From contig NZ_KQ948426.1 in the NCBI RefSeq assembly GCF_001514065.1, forward strand, positions 496,001-560,000: 64,000 nt of DNA. The letters run 5' to 3'. The DNA comes from Streptomyces antibioticus. Its GTDB lineage: Bacteria > Actinomycetota > Actinomycetes > Streptomycetales > Streptomycetaceae. Every line of letters begins with the position of its first letter. The stretch's first letter is position 1. Below are positions 1 through 10,605 of this stretch, one piece after another. The notes beneath the pieces were generated by a model. It ran no database searches, was not told the origin of the DNA, and was given only the letters and a program-made list of their open reading frames with translations. The translations under genes and the position numbers were made by a program.

Positions 1-28
1 GTACGTGAGAGGCCCCGTCACACGATGA
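1..28 (+). CDS. C-terminal tail of the upstream gene (partial)
   Basis: Reading from base 2, eight codons run to a TGA at 26-28 that overlaps the ATG of the next gene (ATGA coupling). Only the last eight residues (YVRGPVTR) are in the window, so the product cannot be identified from sequence. In streptomycetes and mycobacteria the gene before rodA-pbpA is usually the PP2C phosphatase partner of the PASTA kinase, so that is the likely identity by synteny alone. Frame 1 is also open through the edge, so the exact boundary is uncertain. Confidence 0.4.
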
Positions 29-1461
29 GCAGTACCACCAACTCGCCGACGCACCACACGTCCACGATCGGCTCGATCGGCACGCCGAGCCGGCGCAACA
101 CCGAGCTCGCACTGCTCGTGTTCGCCGTCGTCATCCCGGTGTTCGCCTACGCCAACGTGGGCCTCGCCATCAACGACGAGCTGCCCGCCGGTCTGCTGAG
201 CTACGGCCTGGGCCTCGGCCTGCTCGCGGGCGTCGGACATCTGGCCGTAAGGAAATTCGCGCCGTACGCGGATCCGTTGCTGCTGCCGCTGGCGACGCTG
301 CTGAACGGACTGGGGCTGGTGGTCATCTGGCGCCTGGACCAGTCCAAGCGGCTCAGCGCCAACTACCCCGACGCGGCACCGCGCCAGCTGCTGTACTCGG
401 CGCTGGGCGTCGCCCTGCTGGTGGCCGTACTGATCTTCCTCAAGGACCACCGCGTCCTCCAGCGCTACACCTACATCTCCATGGCCGGAGCCATGCTCCT
501 GCTGGTGCTGCCGCTGATCCCCGGCATCAGCGCACCCACCTACGGCGCCAAGATCTGGATCAAGATCCCCGGCCTCGGCACGCTCCAGCCCGGTGAGTTC
601 GCCAAGATCGCCCTGGCCGTGTTCTTCGCCGGCTACCTCATGGTCAAGAGAGACGCCCTGGCCCTGGCCAGCCGCCGCTTCATGGGCCTGTACCTGCCGC
701 GCGGACGCGACCTCGGACCGATCCTCGTCGTCTGGGTCCTGTCGATCCTCATCCTGGTCTTCGAGACCGACCTCGGTACATCCCTGCTGTTCTTCGGGAT
801 GTTCATCATCATGCTGTACGTCGCCACCGAGCGGACCAGCTGGATCGTGTTCGGTCTGCTGATGTCCGCGGCCGGCGCCGTCGGCGTCGCCTCCTTCGAG
901 CCGCACGTCCAGCAGCGCGTCCAGGCCTGGCTCGACCCCATGAACGAGTACCTGCTCAGCCGCAAGGGCATCTACGGCCACACCGAGCAGTCCATGCAGG
1001 CCCTCTGGGCCTTCGGCTCCGGCGGCACCCTCGGCACCGGCCTCGGGCAGGGCAACTCCGACCTCATCGGCTTCGCCGCCAACTCCGACTTCATCCTCGC
1101 CACCTTCGGCGAGGAACTGGGCCTCGCGGGCGTCATGGCGATCCTGCTGCTCTACGGGCTGATCGTGGAGCGCGGCATCCGCACCTCCCTCGCGGCCCGC
1201 GACCCCTTCGGCAAGCTCCTGGCGGTCGGCCTGTCCGGCGCCTTCGCGCTCCAGGTCTTCGTCGTCGCCGGCGGTGTCATGGGCCTCATCCCGCTGACCG
1301 GTATGACGCTGCCCTTCGTGGCCTACGGCGGTTCGTCCGTCATCGCCAACTGGGCCCTCATCGGCATCCTGCTGCGCATCAGCGACACCGCCCGCCGTCC
1401 CGCGCCGGCACCCGCCCCCAACCCCGACGCCGAGATGACCCAGGTGGTCCGCCCGTCATGA
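25..1461 (+). CDS. rodA: RodA/FtsW/SpoVE family peptidoglycan glycosyltransferase
   Basis: A 478-residue polytopic membrane protein of the SEDS family, which polymerises lipid II into glycan strands together with a class B penicillin-binding protein. Many hydrophobic segments fill the chain from about residue 28 to 460. The conserved acidic loop FETDLGTSLL (about 248-257) carries the Asp essential in RodA, and the C-terminal SEDS signature LPFVAYGGSS lies near residue 430. The first 25 residues are a polar cytoplasmic tail and the last 20 are rich in Pro and Ala. Its stop overlaps the pbpA start by 4 bp, and the rodA-pbpA-PASTA kinase order matches the elongation cluster of other actinobacteria, which favours RodA over the divisome FtsW. 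A GAGAGG element precedes the ATG. Family assignment is firm; the rodA name rests on context. Confidence 0.93.
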   Translation: MSSTTNSPTHHTSTIGSIGTPSRRNTELALLVFAVVIPVFAYANVGLAINDELPAGLLSYGLGLGLLAGVGHLAVRKFAPYADPLLLPLATLLNGLGLVVIWRLDQSKRLSANYPDAAPRQLLYSALGVALLVAVLIFLKDHRVLQRYTYISMAGAMLLLVLPLIPGISAPTYGAKIWIKIPGLGTLQPGEFAKIALAVFFAGYLMVKRDALALASRRFMGLYLPRGRDLGPILVVWVLSILILVFETDLGTSLLFFGMFIIMLYVATERTSWIVFGLLMSAAGAVGVASFEPHVQQRVQAWLDPMNEYLLSRKGIYGHTEQSMQALWAFGSGGTLGTGLGQGNSDLIGFAANSDFILATFGEELGLAGVMAILLLYGLIVERGIRTSLAARDPFGKLLAVGLSGAFALQVFVVAGGVMGLIPLTGMTLPFVAYGGSSVIANWALIGILLRISDTARRPAPAPAPNPDAEMTQVVRPS

Positions 1462-2933
1462 ACAAGCCCCTGCGCCGGATCGCACTCTTCTGCGGCTTCC
1501 TCGTCCTGGCCCTGCTCATCCGCGACAACTGGCTCCAGTACGTCAAGGCGGACGAGCTGCGCACCGACACCGACAACCGCCGAGTGGCCATCGAGCGGTA
1601 CGCCACCCCGCGCGGCGACATCATCGTCGACGGCAAGGCCATCACCGGGCACAAGGAAACGACCACCGGCGACTTCAAGTACAAGCGCACCTACAAGGAC
1701 GGCGCCATGTGGGCGCCCGTCACCGGCTTCGTCTCCCAGGCGTACGGCGCCAACCAGCTGGAGTACATCGAGGACGGCATCCTCACCGGCAACGACGACC
1801 GGCTCTTCTTCCGCAACACCCTCGACATGATCACGGGCAAGCCGAAGGAGGGCGGCAACGTCGTCACCACCCTCAACGCCGCCGCCCAGAAGGCCGCCTA
1901 CGAGGGCCTCTCCAAGCGCGGCAAGGGCGCCGTCGTCGCCCTGGAGCCGTCCACCGGCAAGATCCTCGCGCTGGCCTCCTACCCGTCGTACGACCCGGGG
2001 ACGATCGCCGGAGGCGGCGACTCGGACGCCGAGGCCTGGAAGAAGCTCGACAAGAAGAACAACCCCAACGACCCGATGCTCAACCGGGCCCTGCGCGAGG
2101 TCTACCCGCCCGGCTCGACCTTCAAGGTCGTCACCGCGGCGGCCGCCCTGCAGAACGGCCTGTACTCCAGCGCCGACGAGAACACGAAGTCGCCACTGCC
2201 CTGGACCATGCCGGGTACCACGACCCCGCTGAAGAACGAGGGCAACATCCCCTGCAAGAACGCCACCCTGCGCGTCGCCCTGCAGTGGTCCTGCAACACC
2301 GTCTTCGGCAAGGCCGGCTACGACCTCGGCAACGACAAGATGCTGGACGAGGCCAAGAAGTTCGGCTTCACCGAGGAGCAGTTCACCCCGGTCCGCTCCA
2401 GCGCCTCCGTCTTCTCCGACAACATGAACGACTCCCAGGTCGCCCTGTCCTCCATCGGCCAGTACAACACCGCCGCCACCCCGCTCCAGATGGCCATGGT
2501 CGCCTCCGCGGTCGCCAACGACGGCAAGCTCATGAAGCCGTACATGGTCGACGAGCTCCAGGCCCCGAACCTGGACACCATCGCGAAGAACGACCCGGCG
2601 GAACTGAGCCAGCCGCTGTCGCCGGACAACGCGCAGATCCTTCAGTCGATGATGGAGACCGTGGTCGAGAAGGGCACCGGCAAGACCGCCCAGATCGGCA
2701 ACGGCGTCACCGTCGGCGGCAAGACCGGTACCGCCCAGCACGGCGAGAACAACAGCAAGAACCCGTACGCCTGGTTCATCTCGTACGCCAAGCTCGCCGA
2801 CGGCAGCAAGCCGGTCGCCGTGGCCGTGGTCGTCGAGGACGAGAGCGCCGTCCGCGAGAACATCTCCGGCAGCGGCCTCGCGGCACCGATCGCCAAGAGC
2901 GTCATGGAGGCGGTCATCAACTCCAAGAAGTGA
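1458..2933 (+). CDS. pbpA: Class B penicillin-binding protein (D,D-transpeptidase)
   Basis: A 491-residue membrane-anchored transpeptidase that cross-links peptidoglycan and is the usual partner of the RodA-type glycosyltransferase encoded just upstream. One N-terminal transmembrane helix spans about residues 8-22. A dimerisation-type domain follows, then the penicillin-binding domain. All three active-site motifs are visible: SxxK as STFK near residue 219, SxN as SCN near 278, and KTG as KTGTA near 422. The start overlaps the rodA stop (ATGA), so translation is coupled. The length is typical of actinobacterial PbpA, with no lipobox and no long tail. Confidence 0.95.
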   Translation: MNKPLRRIALFCGFLVLALLIRDNWLQYVKADELRTDTDNRRVAIERYATPRGDIIVDGKAITGHKETTTGDFKYKRTYKDGAMWAPVTGFVSQAYGANQLEYIEDGILTGNDDRLFFRNTLDMITGKPKEGGNVVTTLNAAAQKAAYEGLSKRGKGAVVALEPSTGKILALASYPSYDPGTIAGGGDSDAEAWKKLDKKNNPNDPMLNRALREVYPPGSTFKVVTAAAALQNGLYSSADENTKSPLPWTMPGTTTPLKNEGNIPCKNATLRVALQWSCNTVFGKAGYDLGNDKMLDEAKKFGFTEEQFTPVRSSASVFSDNMNDSQVALSSIGQYNTAATPLQMAMVASAVANDGKLMKPYMVDELQAPNLDTIAKNDPAELSQPLSPDNAQILQSMMETVVEKGTGKTAQIGNGVTVGGKTGTAQHGENNSKNPYAWFISYAKLADGSKPVAVAVVVEDESAVRENISGSGLAAPIAKSVMEAVINSKK

Positions 2934-3102
2934 CCCCCATCACGCCCCCTTCACATCCGTGCACGTTGGGATACCGGTCCTGTATCGGGTGACGGGCTTG
3001 GCCAGGTCACACAAAGCCAGCCGGGTACGGTAGGCCCGGACGGCAGCCCCCGACCGCACACCAGTGCCGGTCGGGACCGACGGAGAGGGCTGGTAGGGAA
3101 CT

Positions 3103-5079
<1,977 letters not shown>

Positions 5080-5093
5080 GCCACCCGCATGAC

Positions 5094-5131
5094 TGAGCCC
5101 CGGTTCCCTGATCTCAGGGGGCCGGGGCTCA
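5094..5131 (+). terminator. Rho-independent-type terminator after pknB
   Basis: The arms TGAGCCCCGG and CCGGGGCTCA enclose a nested CCCTGA/TCAGGG stem, giving a long near-perfect hairpin 15 bp after the pknB stop. There is only a weak T tract, which is usual in Streptomyces. Confidence 0.8.
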
Positions 5132-5198
5132 TTCATGCTCGTGCCCTTACATACGACAACTCGTTGATCAGTCCACACCCCGAACTGAAAGGCGAGTA

Positions 5199-6234
5199 AT
5201 GATCAACGAATCCGCACTGCTGGAGTCGAAGAGCCTACGCGACAGCGTGCTGGAACGCACGGACGTACTCGACGGAGTCAAGGCGCTGTCGCTGCTGCCG
5301 GACGGCATGCATGTGACTACGGCGATGGTGGCGGCGTACTTCGAGGTCACAGTCGAAGCCATCCGGGCTCTCGTGCACGACCACCGCGTAGAACTAACTG
5401 GAAGAGAGCGGCTACCGAGTTCTGGCAGGTACAGAACTGAGTGACTTCAAGCAACTCAGTGGCATTCAGTCCCGCACCCGATCGCTGGCTCTCTTCTCCC
5501 GCCGAGCCGTCCTCAACGTCGCCATGCTCCTCCGCGACAGCGAAGTCGCACGTCAGGTGCGTGTGTACCTCCTCGACATGGAGTACCTGGCCCGCACCCA
5601 GCCTGTGGAAAACCCGGCCCCCACAACCCCCGACGACCTCGACACCCGCATCGACCAACGCATCACCCACATCCTCGGCAAGACAGTCGTCCCCATGTTC
5701 AACGCCCTGATCGAAACCTCGGGCGAACACCGCAAGGAGCTGATCGCCCTGCGATCAGGAGTCCAGCGCATCGAACGGCGACTTCACCAGCACCACGAGC
5801 GGCTGAAGCGGCTCGAAGGGGTACGGGACGATCGACCCACCATCGGCGTCATGGCCGCCATGGACGCCATGAACGGCCAGACGTTCGAGCGCCACATCGC
5901 CAAGCTGCTGATCAGGGACGGCTGCACCAACGTCGTCGTACAGGGCGGTCAGGGAGACAGAGGCGTCGACCTCATCGGTCTCACGGCCGACGGACGACGC
6001 ATGGTCGTCCAATGCAAAAGGCGCGCCCCCTACCTCAGCATCGCCAGCTCCGACATCCAGAAGTTCATCGGCTCGGCAAAGGTGCTGTACAGCGCGGAAG
6101 TGGCCCTCTTCGTCGCGACGTGTCCCTTCACCCCCGAGGCCCTCGCCCTCGCCGCCGAGACGGGGATCACCGCCGTACACCGCGGCGTGCTGGAGGAATG
6201 GAGCACCGGGGAACCGCTGACGGTCCTGGGGTAG
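5199..6234 (+). pseudogene. Frameshifted Mrr-like restriction endonuclease with phage-antirepressor-like N-terminus
   Basis: The first part (5199 to about 5400) encodes 67 residues starting MINESALLES. At the run ctGGaagag (5400-5401) the coding sense jumps to the +1 frame, which is open from 5398 to the TGA at 6232-6234. Removing one G restores VELTEESGYRVLAG and one protein of about 344 residues. The N-terminal half (HVTTAMVAAYFEVT ... FSRRAVLNVAMLLRDSEVAR) resembles Rha/ORF6N/Bro-N regulatory domains. A coiled segment follows, then a C-terminal PD-(D/E)XK nuclease of the Mrr type (GDRGVDLIG and VVQCKRR, positions 5960-6030). The unshifted first frame ends at 5444. This may be a true pseudogene or a sequencing error. 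If real, only a truncated DNA-binding piece and possibly an internally started nuclease (ATG 5524) remain. A terminator follows. Confidence 0.75.
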
Positions 6235-6250
6235 GGACGAAGACGTGACA

Positions 6251-6289
6251 AGGCCCGAAGCCGCAAGAGATAGTTGCGGCTTCGGGCCT
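6251..6289. terminator. Bidirectional terminator between convergent genes
   Basis: A perfect 16-bp inverted repeat (AGGCCCGAAGCCGCAA at 6251-6266 with its complement at 6274-6289) and a 7-nt loop lie between the nuclease-like gene and the convergent sortase gene. It can serve both strands. Confidence 0.9.
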
Positions 6290-6327
6290 CCGTCATGCTA
6301 GCGACTGGCTTCCTGCAAGGAAGTCAG

Positions 6328-7065
6328 TCAGCGAAGCTCCTTAGGCAACGTCCGCTCCCCATCCACCTTCTCCACCCGCACCAGCTCCCCCCACACCACA
6401 TACCGATACCGCGACGTGTACACCGGCGTGCAGGTCGTCAGCGTGATGTACTTGCCGGCCTTCTTCTTGCCGGACTCCTTGGGGATCGCGCCGAGCACCT
6501 TGACGTTGTACTTCGACGTCTCCGGGAGGATCGCGTACGCCTTGTAGACGTACCACTTGTCCTTCGTCTCGAAGACGATCGGGTCGCCCTTCTCGATCTT
6601 GTCGATGTTGTGGAACTTGGCGCCGTGGCCGTCGCGATGGGCGGCGAGGGAGAAGTTGCCGTCCTTGCCGGACGACGGCAGCGTCGCCTTCACCGGGTCC
6701 ATGTAGTAGCCCGCCACACCGTCGTTCAGGATCTTCGTCGACGTGCCCTTCTCCACCAGGACCTCGCCGTTCTTCATCGCCGGGACGTGCAGGAAGCCGA
6801 TGCCGGCGCCGGTGTCCAAGGCTCCGGGACCCGTGTCCTGGGCCCAGTTGTCGCGGACCTTGTCGGCCTGCTTGTCGGCCGCGCGGTCGGCGATGACGTT
6901 CGTCCACCACAGGGAGTAGACGACGAACAGGCCCAGAATCAGGCCCGCCGTGATGAGGAGCTCACCGAAGACACTGACCGCCGTCGCGATCGGGCCCATG
7001 CCACGGCGGCGGCGCGGAGCAGGAGGCGTGTCGGTGTGCTCTTGGTGGTCGGTGGTGGATGCCAC
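6328..7065 (-). CDS. srtE2: Class E sortase (SrtE2-like)
   Basis: A 245-residue membrane cysteine transpeptidase that cleaves an LAxTG-type sorting signal and joins surface proteins to peptidoglycan. In Streptomyces, class E sortases anchor chaplins needed for aerial hyphae. The N-terminus is cytoplasmic and basic, one transmembrane helix spans about 30-53, and the sortase barrel follows. Catalytic residues visible are His143 (SLAAHRDGH), Cys212 (TLTTCTP) and Arg219 or Arg221 (TSRYRYVVW). The GTG start at 7063-7065 has an AGAGGA upstream and lies 14 bp after the neighbouring sortase gene, so the two are almost certainly co-transcribed. The SrtE2 name follows the S. coelicolor gene order as I remember it. 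Confidence 0.9.
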   Translation of the reverse strand: MASTTDHQEHTDTPPAPRRRRGMGPIATAVSVFGELLITAGLILGLFVVYSLWWTNVIADRAADKQADKVRDNWAQDTGPGALDTGAGIGFLHVPAMKNGEVLVEKGTSTKILNDGVAGYYMDPVKATLPSSGKDGNFSLAAHRDGHGAKFHNIDKIEKGDPIVFETKDKWYVYKAYAILPETSKYNVKVLGAIPKESGKKKAGKYITLTTCTPVYTSRYRYVVWGELVRVEKVDGERTLPKELR

Positions 7066-7079
7066 TTGGTCCTCTGCCC

Positions 7080-8099
7080 CTAGTTGACGAGCGCATCCGG
7101 CTTGCCCTTGCTGCGCGGCCGTTCCTCGACCATCTTGCCCCAGACGATCAACCGGTACTTGCTGGTGAACTCCGGCGTGCAGGTGGTGAGCGTGATGTAG
7201 CGGCCCGGCTCCTTGAAACCGGACTGCGGCGGCACCGGGTTCAGCACACTCGTGTTGCTCGGCGATGTCACCGGAAGCGATGACGTCATCTTGTAGACGT
7301 AGTAGTCGTCCTGCGTCTCCACGACTATCTCGTCGCCCTTGGACAGGCGGTTGATGTACCGGAACGGCTCGCCGTGCGTGTTGCGGTGGCCCGCCAGCCC
7401 GAAGTTGCCGGACTTCGCGCCCGGCATCGCCGTCTTCAGCGGGCCCTCCGAGTAGTGGCCCACCATGCCCCGGTCGAGCACCTTCTTGTTGCTGACGCCC
7501 TCGGCTATCGGCACGACCACGTCAAGCTTGGGGATGTGGAGCAGAGCGAAGCCCTGGCCCGGCGCGAACTCACCCGGCGCCCGCTTCCCGCTCTCCCACT
7601 CCTCCTGAAGGTTGCTCGCCTCCTTGCCGGCCTGCGCGTGCGCCCTGACGTTCGTCCACCACAACTGGTAGGTGACGAACAGCAGCATCAGCACACCCGT
7701 GGTGATGAACACCTCACCGACCGCCCGGCTGACGAGCACCCCGGGACTCGGCTTGCGGGCCTTCGCCCGCCGACGGGCCTCCACACGGGAGAGCGGCGCG
7801 GAGGATCCCGCATCGTCCTCAGGCTCTCCCGAGGGCGCCGCCCCGGCCCCATGACGCCCGCCACGCCGCTTGGCGGCCTTTCTGCGGGCCGCACGGCCAC
7901 CCGTGGGGCTCTCCGCCACTCCTGTTGCGGACGAGGCGCCAGAGGGCGACGTAGCCTCACCTATTCGCCCCGGCAGGTCGGAAAGCCTGAGCGCCACCGT
8001 CTCGTCGTCGAGCGGCGGCACATAAGGCTCGTAGGGCTCGTACGGCTGCTGCTCCCCGTACGAGGCCTCCGACTCGCGCTCGGGGCGCAGTGCGGTCAC
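7080..8099 (-). CDS. srtE1: Class E sortase (SrtE1-like) with long cytoplasmic N-terminus
   Basis: A 339-residue class E sortase. The GTG at 8097-8099 overlaps the stop of the upstream amidotransferase gene (GTGA), which fixes the start better than the longer open frame to 8165. About 145 cytoplasmic residues, rich in Glu, Pro and Tyr and then in Arg and Ala, precede one transmembrane helix (AVGEVFITTGVLMLLFVTYQ). The sortase domain carries the His in GLAGHRNTHGEPF, the Cys in LTTCTPEF and the Arg in TSKYRLIVWG. It probably shares substrates (chaplins and other LAxTG proteins) with the adjacent sortase. The long N-terminal tail is unusual for sortases in general but common in this Streptomyces group. 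Confidence 0.9.
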   Translation of the reverse strand: MTALRPERESEASYGEQQPYEPYEPYVPPLDDETVALRLSDLPGRIGEATSPSGASSATGVAESPTGGRAARRKAAKRRGGRHGAGAAPSGEPEDDAGSSAPLSRVEARRRAKARKPSPGVLVSRAVGEVFITTGVLMLLFVTYQLWWTNVRAHAQAGKEASNLQEEWESGKRAPGEFAPGQGFALLHIPKLDVVVPIAEGVSNKKVLDRGMVGHYSEGPLKTAMPGAKSGNFGLAGHRNTHGEPFRYINRLSKGDEIVVETQDDYYVYKMTSSLPVTSPSNTSVLNPVPPQSGFKEPGRYITLTTCTPEFTSKYRLIVWGKMVEERPRSKGKPDALVN

Positions 8100-8734
8100 G
8101 CCGTGGCCCTGCCCACCACCGGGGCCAGCCCCGCAGATCGCGCCACGGCACCCTGGTCGCCGCACTCCACCAGCCAGTTGGCCAGCATCCGGTGACCGTG
8201 CTCCGTGAGCACCGACTCGGGATGGAACTGGACGCCCTCGACAGGCAGTTCACGGTGCCGCAGGCCCATGATGATCCCGTCGTGCGTCCGGGCGGTCACC
8301 TCCAGCTCGGCCGGCACCGTGTCCGGCTCCGCCGCGAGGGAGTGGTAGCGGGTCGCCGTGAAGGGAGTCGGCAGCCCGGCGAACACGCCCTTGCCCTCGT
8401 GCTCCACCAACGACGTCTTGCCGTGCAGCAGCTCCGGCGCGCGGTCCACGACCCCGCCGTACGCCACCTGCATCGACTGCATGCCGAGGCAGACACCGAA
8501 CACCGGCACCCCGGTCGCCGCGCAGTGGCGGACCATCTCGATGCAGACGCCCGCCTCCTCCGGCGTCCCCGGGCCCGGCGACAGCAGGACACCGTCGAAG
8601 CCGTCCTGGGCGTGCGCCGTCGACACCTCGTCGTTGCGCAGCACCTCGCACTCGGCGCCCAGCTGGTACAGGTACTGCACCAGGTTGAAGACGAAGCTGT
8701 CGTAGTTGTCGACGACGAGAATCCGCGCACTCAC
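8096..8734 (-). CDS. pabA: Aminodeoxychorismate/anthranilate synthase component II (glutamine amidotransferase)
   Basis: A 212-residue class I glutamine amidotransferase that supplies ammonia for p-aminobenzoate (folate) or anthranilate (tryptophan) synthesis. The start is the GTG at 8732-8734 (VSARILVVDNYDSFVFNL), which overlaps the preceding stop by 4 bp; the open frame further upstream lacks homology. The nucleophile elbow is GVCLGMQSMQ with the active Cys, the oxyanion residues are LSPGPGTP, and the C-terminal His-Glu pair is in FHPESVLT. Sequence alone does not separate PabA from TrpG; no component I gene is adjacent. Its place inside a sortase operon looks positional rather than functional. 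Confidence 0.9.
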   Translation of the reverse strand: MSARILVVDNYDSFVFNLVQYLYQLGAECEVLRNDEVSTAHAQDGFDGVLLSPGPGTPEEAGVCIEMVRHCAATGVPVFGVCLGMQSMQVAYGGVVDRAPELLHGKTSLVEHEGKGVFAGLPTPFTATRYHSLAAEPDTVPAELEVTARTHDGIIMGLRHRELPVEGVQFHPESVLTEHGHRMLANWLVECGDQGAVARSAGLAPVVGRATA

Positions 8735-8892
8735 TGGTTGTCCACCGTCACATCGTTGAAGGGCAGCAGCGGTTCGGCCCACGGGAAGACGTACTGGAAG
8801 AGGACGTAGACCACAGCAAGCGCCAGCACGAGTGAGAGCAGCGCTTTCACCCACGCGTTCCCCGGCAGATGCCGCCAGATCCAGCCGTACAT
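8731..8892 (-). CDS. Small single-span membrane protein
   Basis: A 53-residue protein from the ATG at 8890-8892, preceded by a good GGAAGGG Shine-Dalgarno sequence. It has one transmembrane helix (about residues 16-36, ALLSLVLALAVVYVLFQYVF) flanked by an aromatic amphipathic N-terminus and a short acidic tail. Its stop overlaps the amidotransferase GTG (GTGA), so it is part of the operon. The function is unknown. A longer open frame reaching 9048 exists, but its extra residues look non-coding. Confidence 0.75.
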   Translation of the reverse strand: MYGWIWRHLPGNAWVKALLSLVLALAVVYVLFQYVFPWAEPLLPFNDVTVDNQ

Positions 8893-8945
8893 GCCGTCCC
8901 TTCCGTCGCACCACGGCACCAGACTCACGCCGTACAGCCACCAGA

Positions 8946-9647
8946 CTAACGGCGCAGCGCCTCCGGTTTCCCTGCCTCCACAGGCTGTGTGGAGTCCAGA
9001 TGCGCCCACACGATCAACCGGTGGCTGTGACCCCACTCCGGATCGCACGTGGTCAGGGTGAGATAGCGCCCCGACCGCGTATACCCGGAGTTACGTGGCA
9101 CAGGATCGATCACCTCAACGTCCGTGGGTACGGTTTTGTAGGGCCCTTTGTCGATCCGATACGTGAACCACGTCGTCCCGTCCGTCAGCACCACCGCATC
9201 CCCGCGCCGCAGCTTCGGGAAGTCCTTGAACGGGTCGCCGTACGTCCGCCGGTGCCCCGCCACCGAGAAGTTGCCCTCCTGGCCCAGCTGCGCGGTCCGC
9301 ACGTAGTGACCGAGCCCCTTCTTCAGCGTCCCGACCCCGGTGCCCTCCAGCACGGGCTTGTTCCACGTGAAACCAAGACGCGGGATGTACATGATCGCGA
9401 AGGGCTTGCCCTTCTTGTACGGCGCCGGAGCGGACGGACTCGCGGAGGCCTCCGCACCTCCGGTGGCCCTCGGCCGCTCCACCTGCCCCCTCGACCACTG
9501 CTCCTGGAGCTGGTCGATCTGCTCGCCCATGACGTTGTCGGCCTTCACGCCGGTCCAGAAGAGCACGTACACGACGAAGAGGACTATGACCGCGCCGACG
9601 GTGATGCAGAGTTCGCTGAGGGTCCTGACGACGAGACGTACTCGCAC
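8946..9647 (-). CDS. Third class E sortase paralogue
   Basis: A 233-residue sortase with an N-terminal transmembrane helix (about 9-31) starting almost immediately, unlike the other two sortases here. Catalytic residues are His in FSVAGHRRTYGDPF, Cys in LTLTTCDPEW and Arg in SHRLIVWA. The linker after the helix is rich in Arg, Gly, Ala and Ser. The start is a GTG at 9645-9647 with a weak GGAG upstream. It lies 37 bp after the DUF881 gene on the same strand. Its substrate cannot be told from the sequence. The reading frame contains a one-mismatch parS sequence. Confidence 0.88.
   Translation of the reverse strand: MRVRLVVRTLSELCITVGAVIVLFVVYVLFWTGVKADNVMGEQIDQLQEQWSRGQVERPRATGGAEASASPSAPAPYKKGKPFAIMYIPRLGFTWNKPVLEGTGVGTLKKGLGHYVRTAQLGQEGNFSVAGHRRTYGDPFKDFPKLRRGDAVVLTDGTTWFTYRIDKGPYKTVPTDVEVIDPVPRNSGYTRSGRYLTLTTCDPEWGHSHRLIVWAHLDSTQPVEAGKPEALRR
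9360..9373. other. parS-like site with one mismatch
   Basis: GTTCCACGTGAAAC differs from the 14-bp consensus GTTTCACGTGAAAC at one position. It lies inside the third sortase gene and may be a weak ParB site or chance. Confidence 0.4.
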
Positions 9648-9684
9648 CGGCGGCTCCAGAAGACCTGCGAGGACCTACGAGGGT

Positions 9685-10464
9685 CTACTCCACGGGCTTG
9701 GCGTACTGCAGATCCACTGTGCCCGAGTAGCCGGGCAGAGTCACCGCTCCGTCGTCCTCGACTTTCCATCCGAGGCCATAGACGTTGACGTAGACCATGT
9801 AGTTCTGGATCGCCTTGCTGGCGGCCAGCGACTGCTTCAGCTTCTCCGGGTCCCCGACCGCCGTGATCTTGTACGGCGGTGAGTAGACCCGGCCCTGGAG
9901 AATCAGCGTGTTGCCCACGCAGCGCACGGCGCTGGTGGAGATCAGCCGCTGGTCCATGACCTTGATGCCCTGGGCGCCGCCCTGCCACAGCGCGTTGACC
10001 ACGGCCTGGAGATCCTGCTGGTGGATGACGAGGTAGTCGGGCTGCGGCTCGGGATAGCCGGGGAGCTTGGCCGTCGCGTCCGGCGGGGCGTCGTTGAGCG
10101 TGACGCTGATCGCCTCGCCCTTCAGCTTCTGGGTGCCCGCTTTCTTCTCCAGCGCCGCCAGCTTCTCGTCCTCGGCCTTGGTCGACCCGTCGTCCCGCTC
10201 GGCCAGCGCCTCGACGTCGTCGCGCAGGGCGCCGTTGGACTCGTCGAGCTGACCGTTCTTGTGGCTGCGCTCCAGGATCAGGTCGGACAGCTTCAGCAGC
10301 GAGGCGTCCGTACGGATGTTGGTGCCCTTGGCCGTGTTGAAGCTGGTGAAGAAAATGAGCCCCGCGAGCGCGAAGACGGCCACCGTGAGCAGCCGCACGG
10401 GCCGGAAACGTCGGCCGCGGTCAGGGGTGGATCCCATCCCCTGGGGGTTGGCAGAATTGCTCAA
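9685..10464 (-). CDS. DUF881 family membrane-anchored protein
   Basis: A 259-residue protein with a short basic cytoplasmic N-terminus, one transmembrane helix (about 23-42, LLTVAVFALAGLIFFTSF), an extracellular coiled-coil region (about 55-110) and a conserved globular DUF881 domain with the signature YLVIHQQDLQAVVNALWQGG and its C-terminal GLGWKVE. The family is widespread near division genes in Gram-positives, and its biochemical role is not established. The start is a TTG at 10462-10464 with GAAGGAG upstream; an internal ATG nine codons on is the alternative. It probably heads the minus-strand operon with the sortases and faces crgA divergently. Confidence 0.85.
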   Translation of the reverse strand: MSNSANPQGMGSTPDRGRRFRPVRLLTVAVFALAGLIFFTSFNTAKGTNIRTDASLLKLSDLILERSHKNGQLDESNGALRDDVEALAERDDGSTKAEDEKLAALEKKAGTQKLKGEAISVTLNDAPPDATAKLPGYPEPQPDYLVIHQQDLQAVVNALWQGGAQGIKVMDQRLISTSAVRCVGNTLILQGRVYSPPYKITAVGDPEKLKQSLAASKAIQNYMVYVNVYGLGWKVEDDGAVTLPGYSGTVDLQYAKPVE

Positions 10465-10605
10465 CGTACCCTTATCTCCTTCGGCGCCGCGGAAGCACTA
10501 CGCTAACGGACGCCCGGGGGAGCACTCAGTGTCCCCTTGTACGCTGCCCCGAGCCCGACCCAGCTACCTGCGCGGCCACGCAGCGCATCGACAGGAGAGA
10601 CCCTC

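Noticed and set aside
1323-2741. Long minus-strand open frame opposite rodA and pbpA
   Set aside because: It is a shadow of high-GC coding sequence, made of low-complexity Gly, Val, Leu, Arg and Asp, with no domain and full overlap with two well-supported genes.
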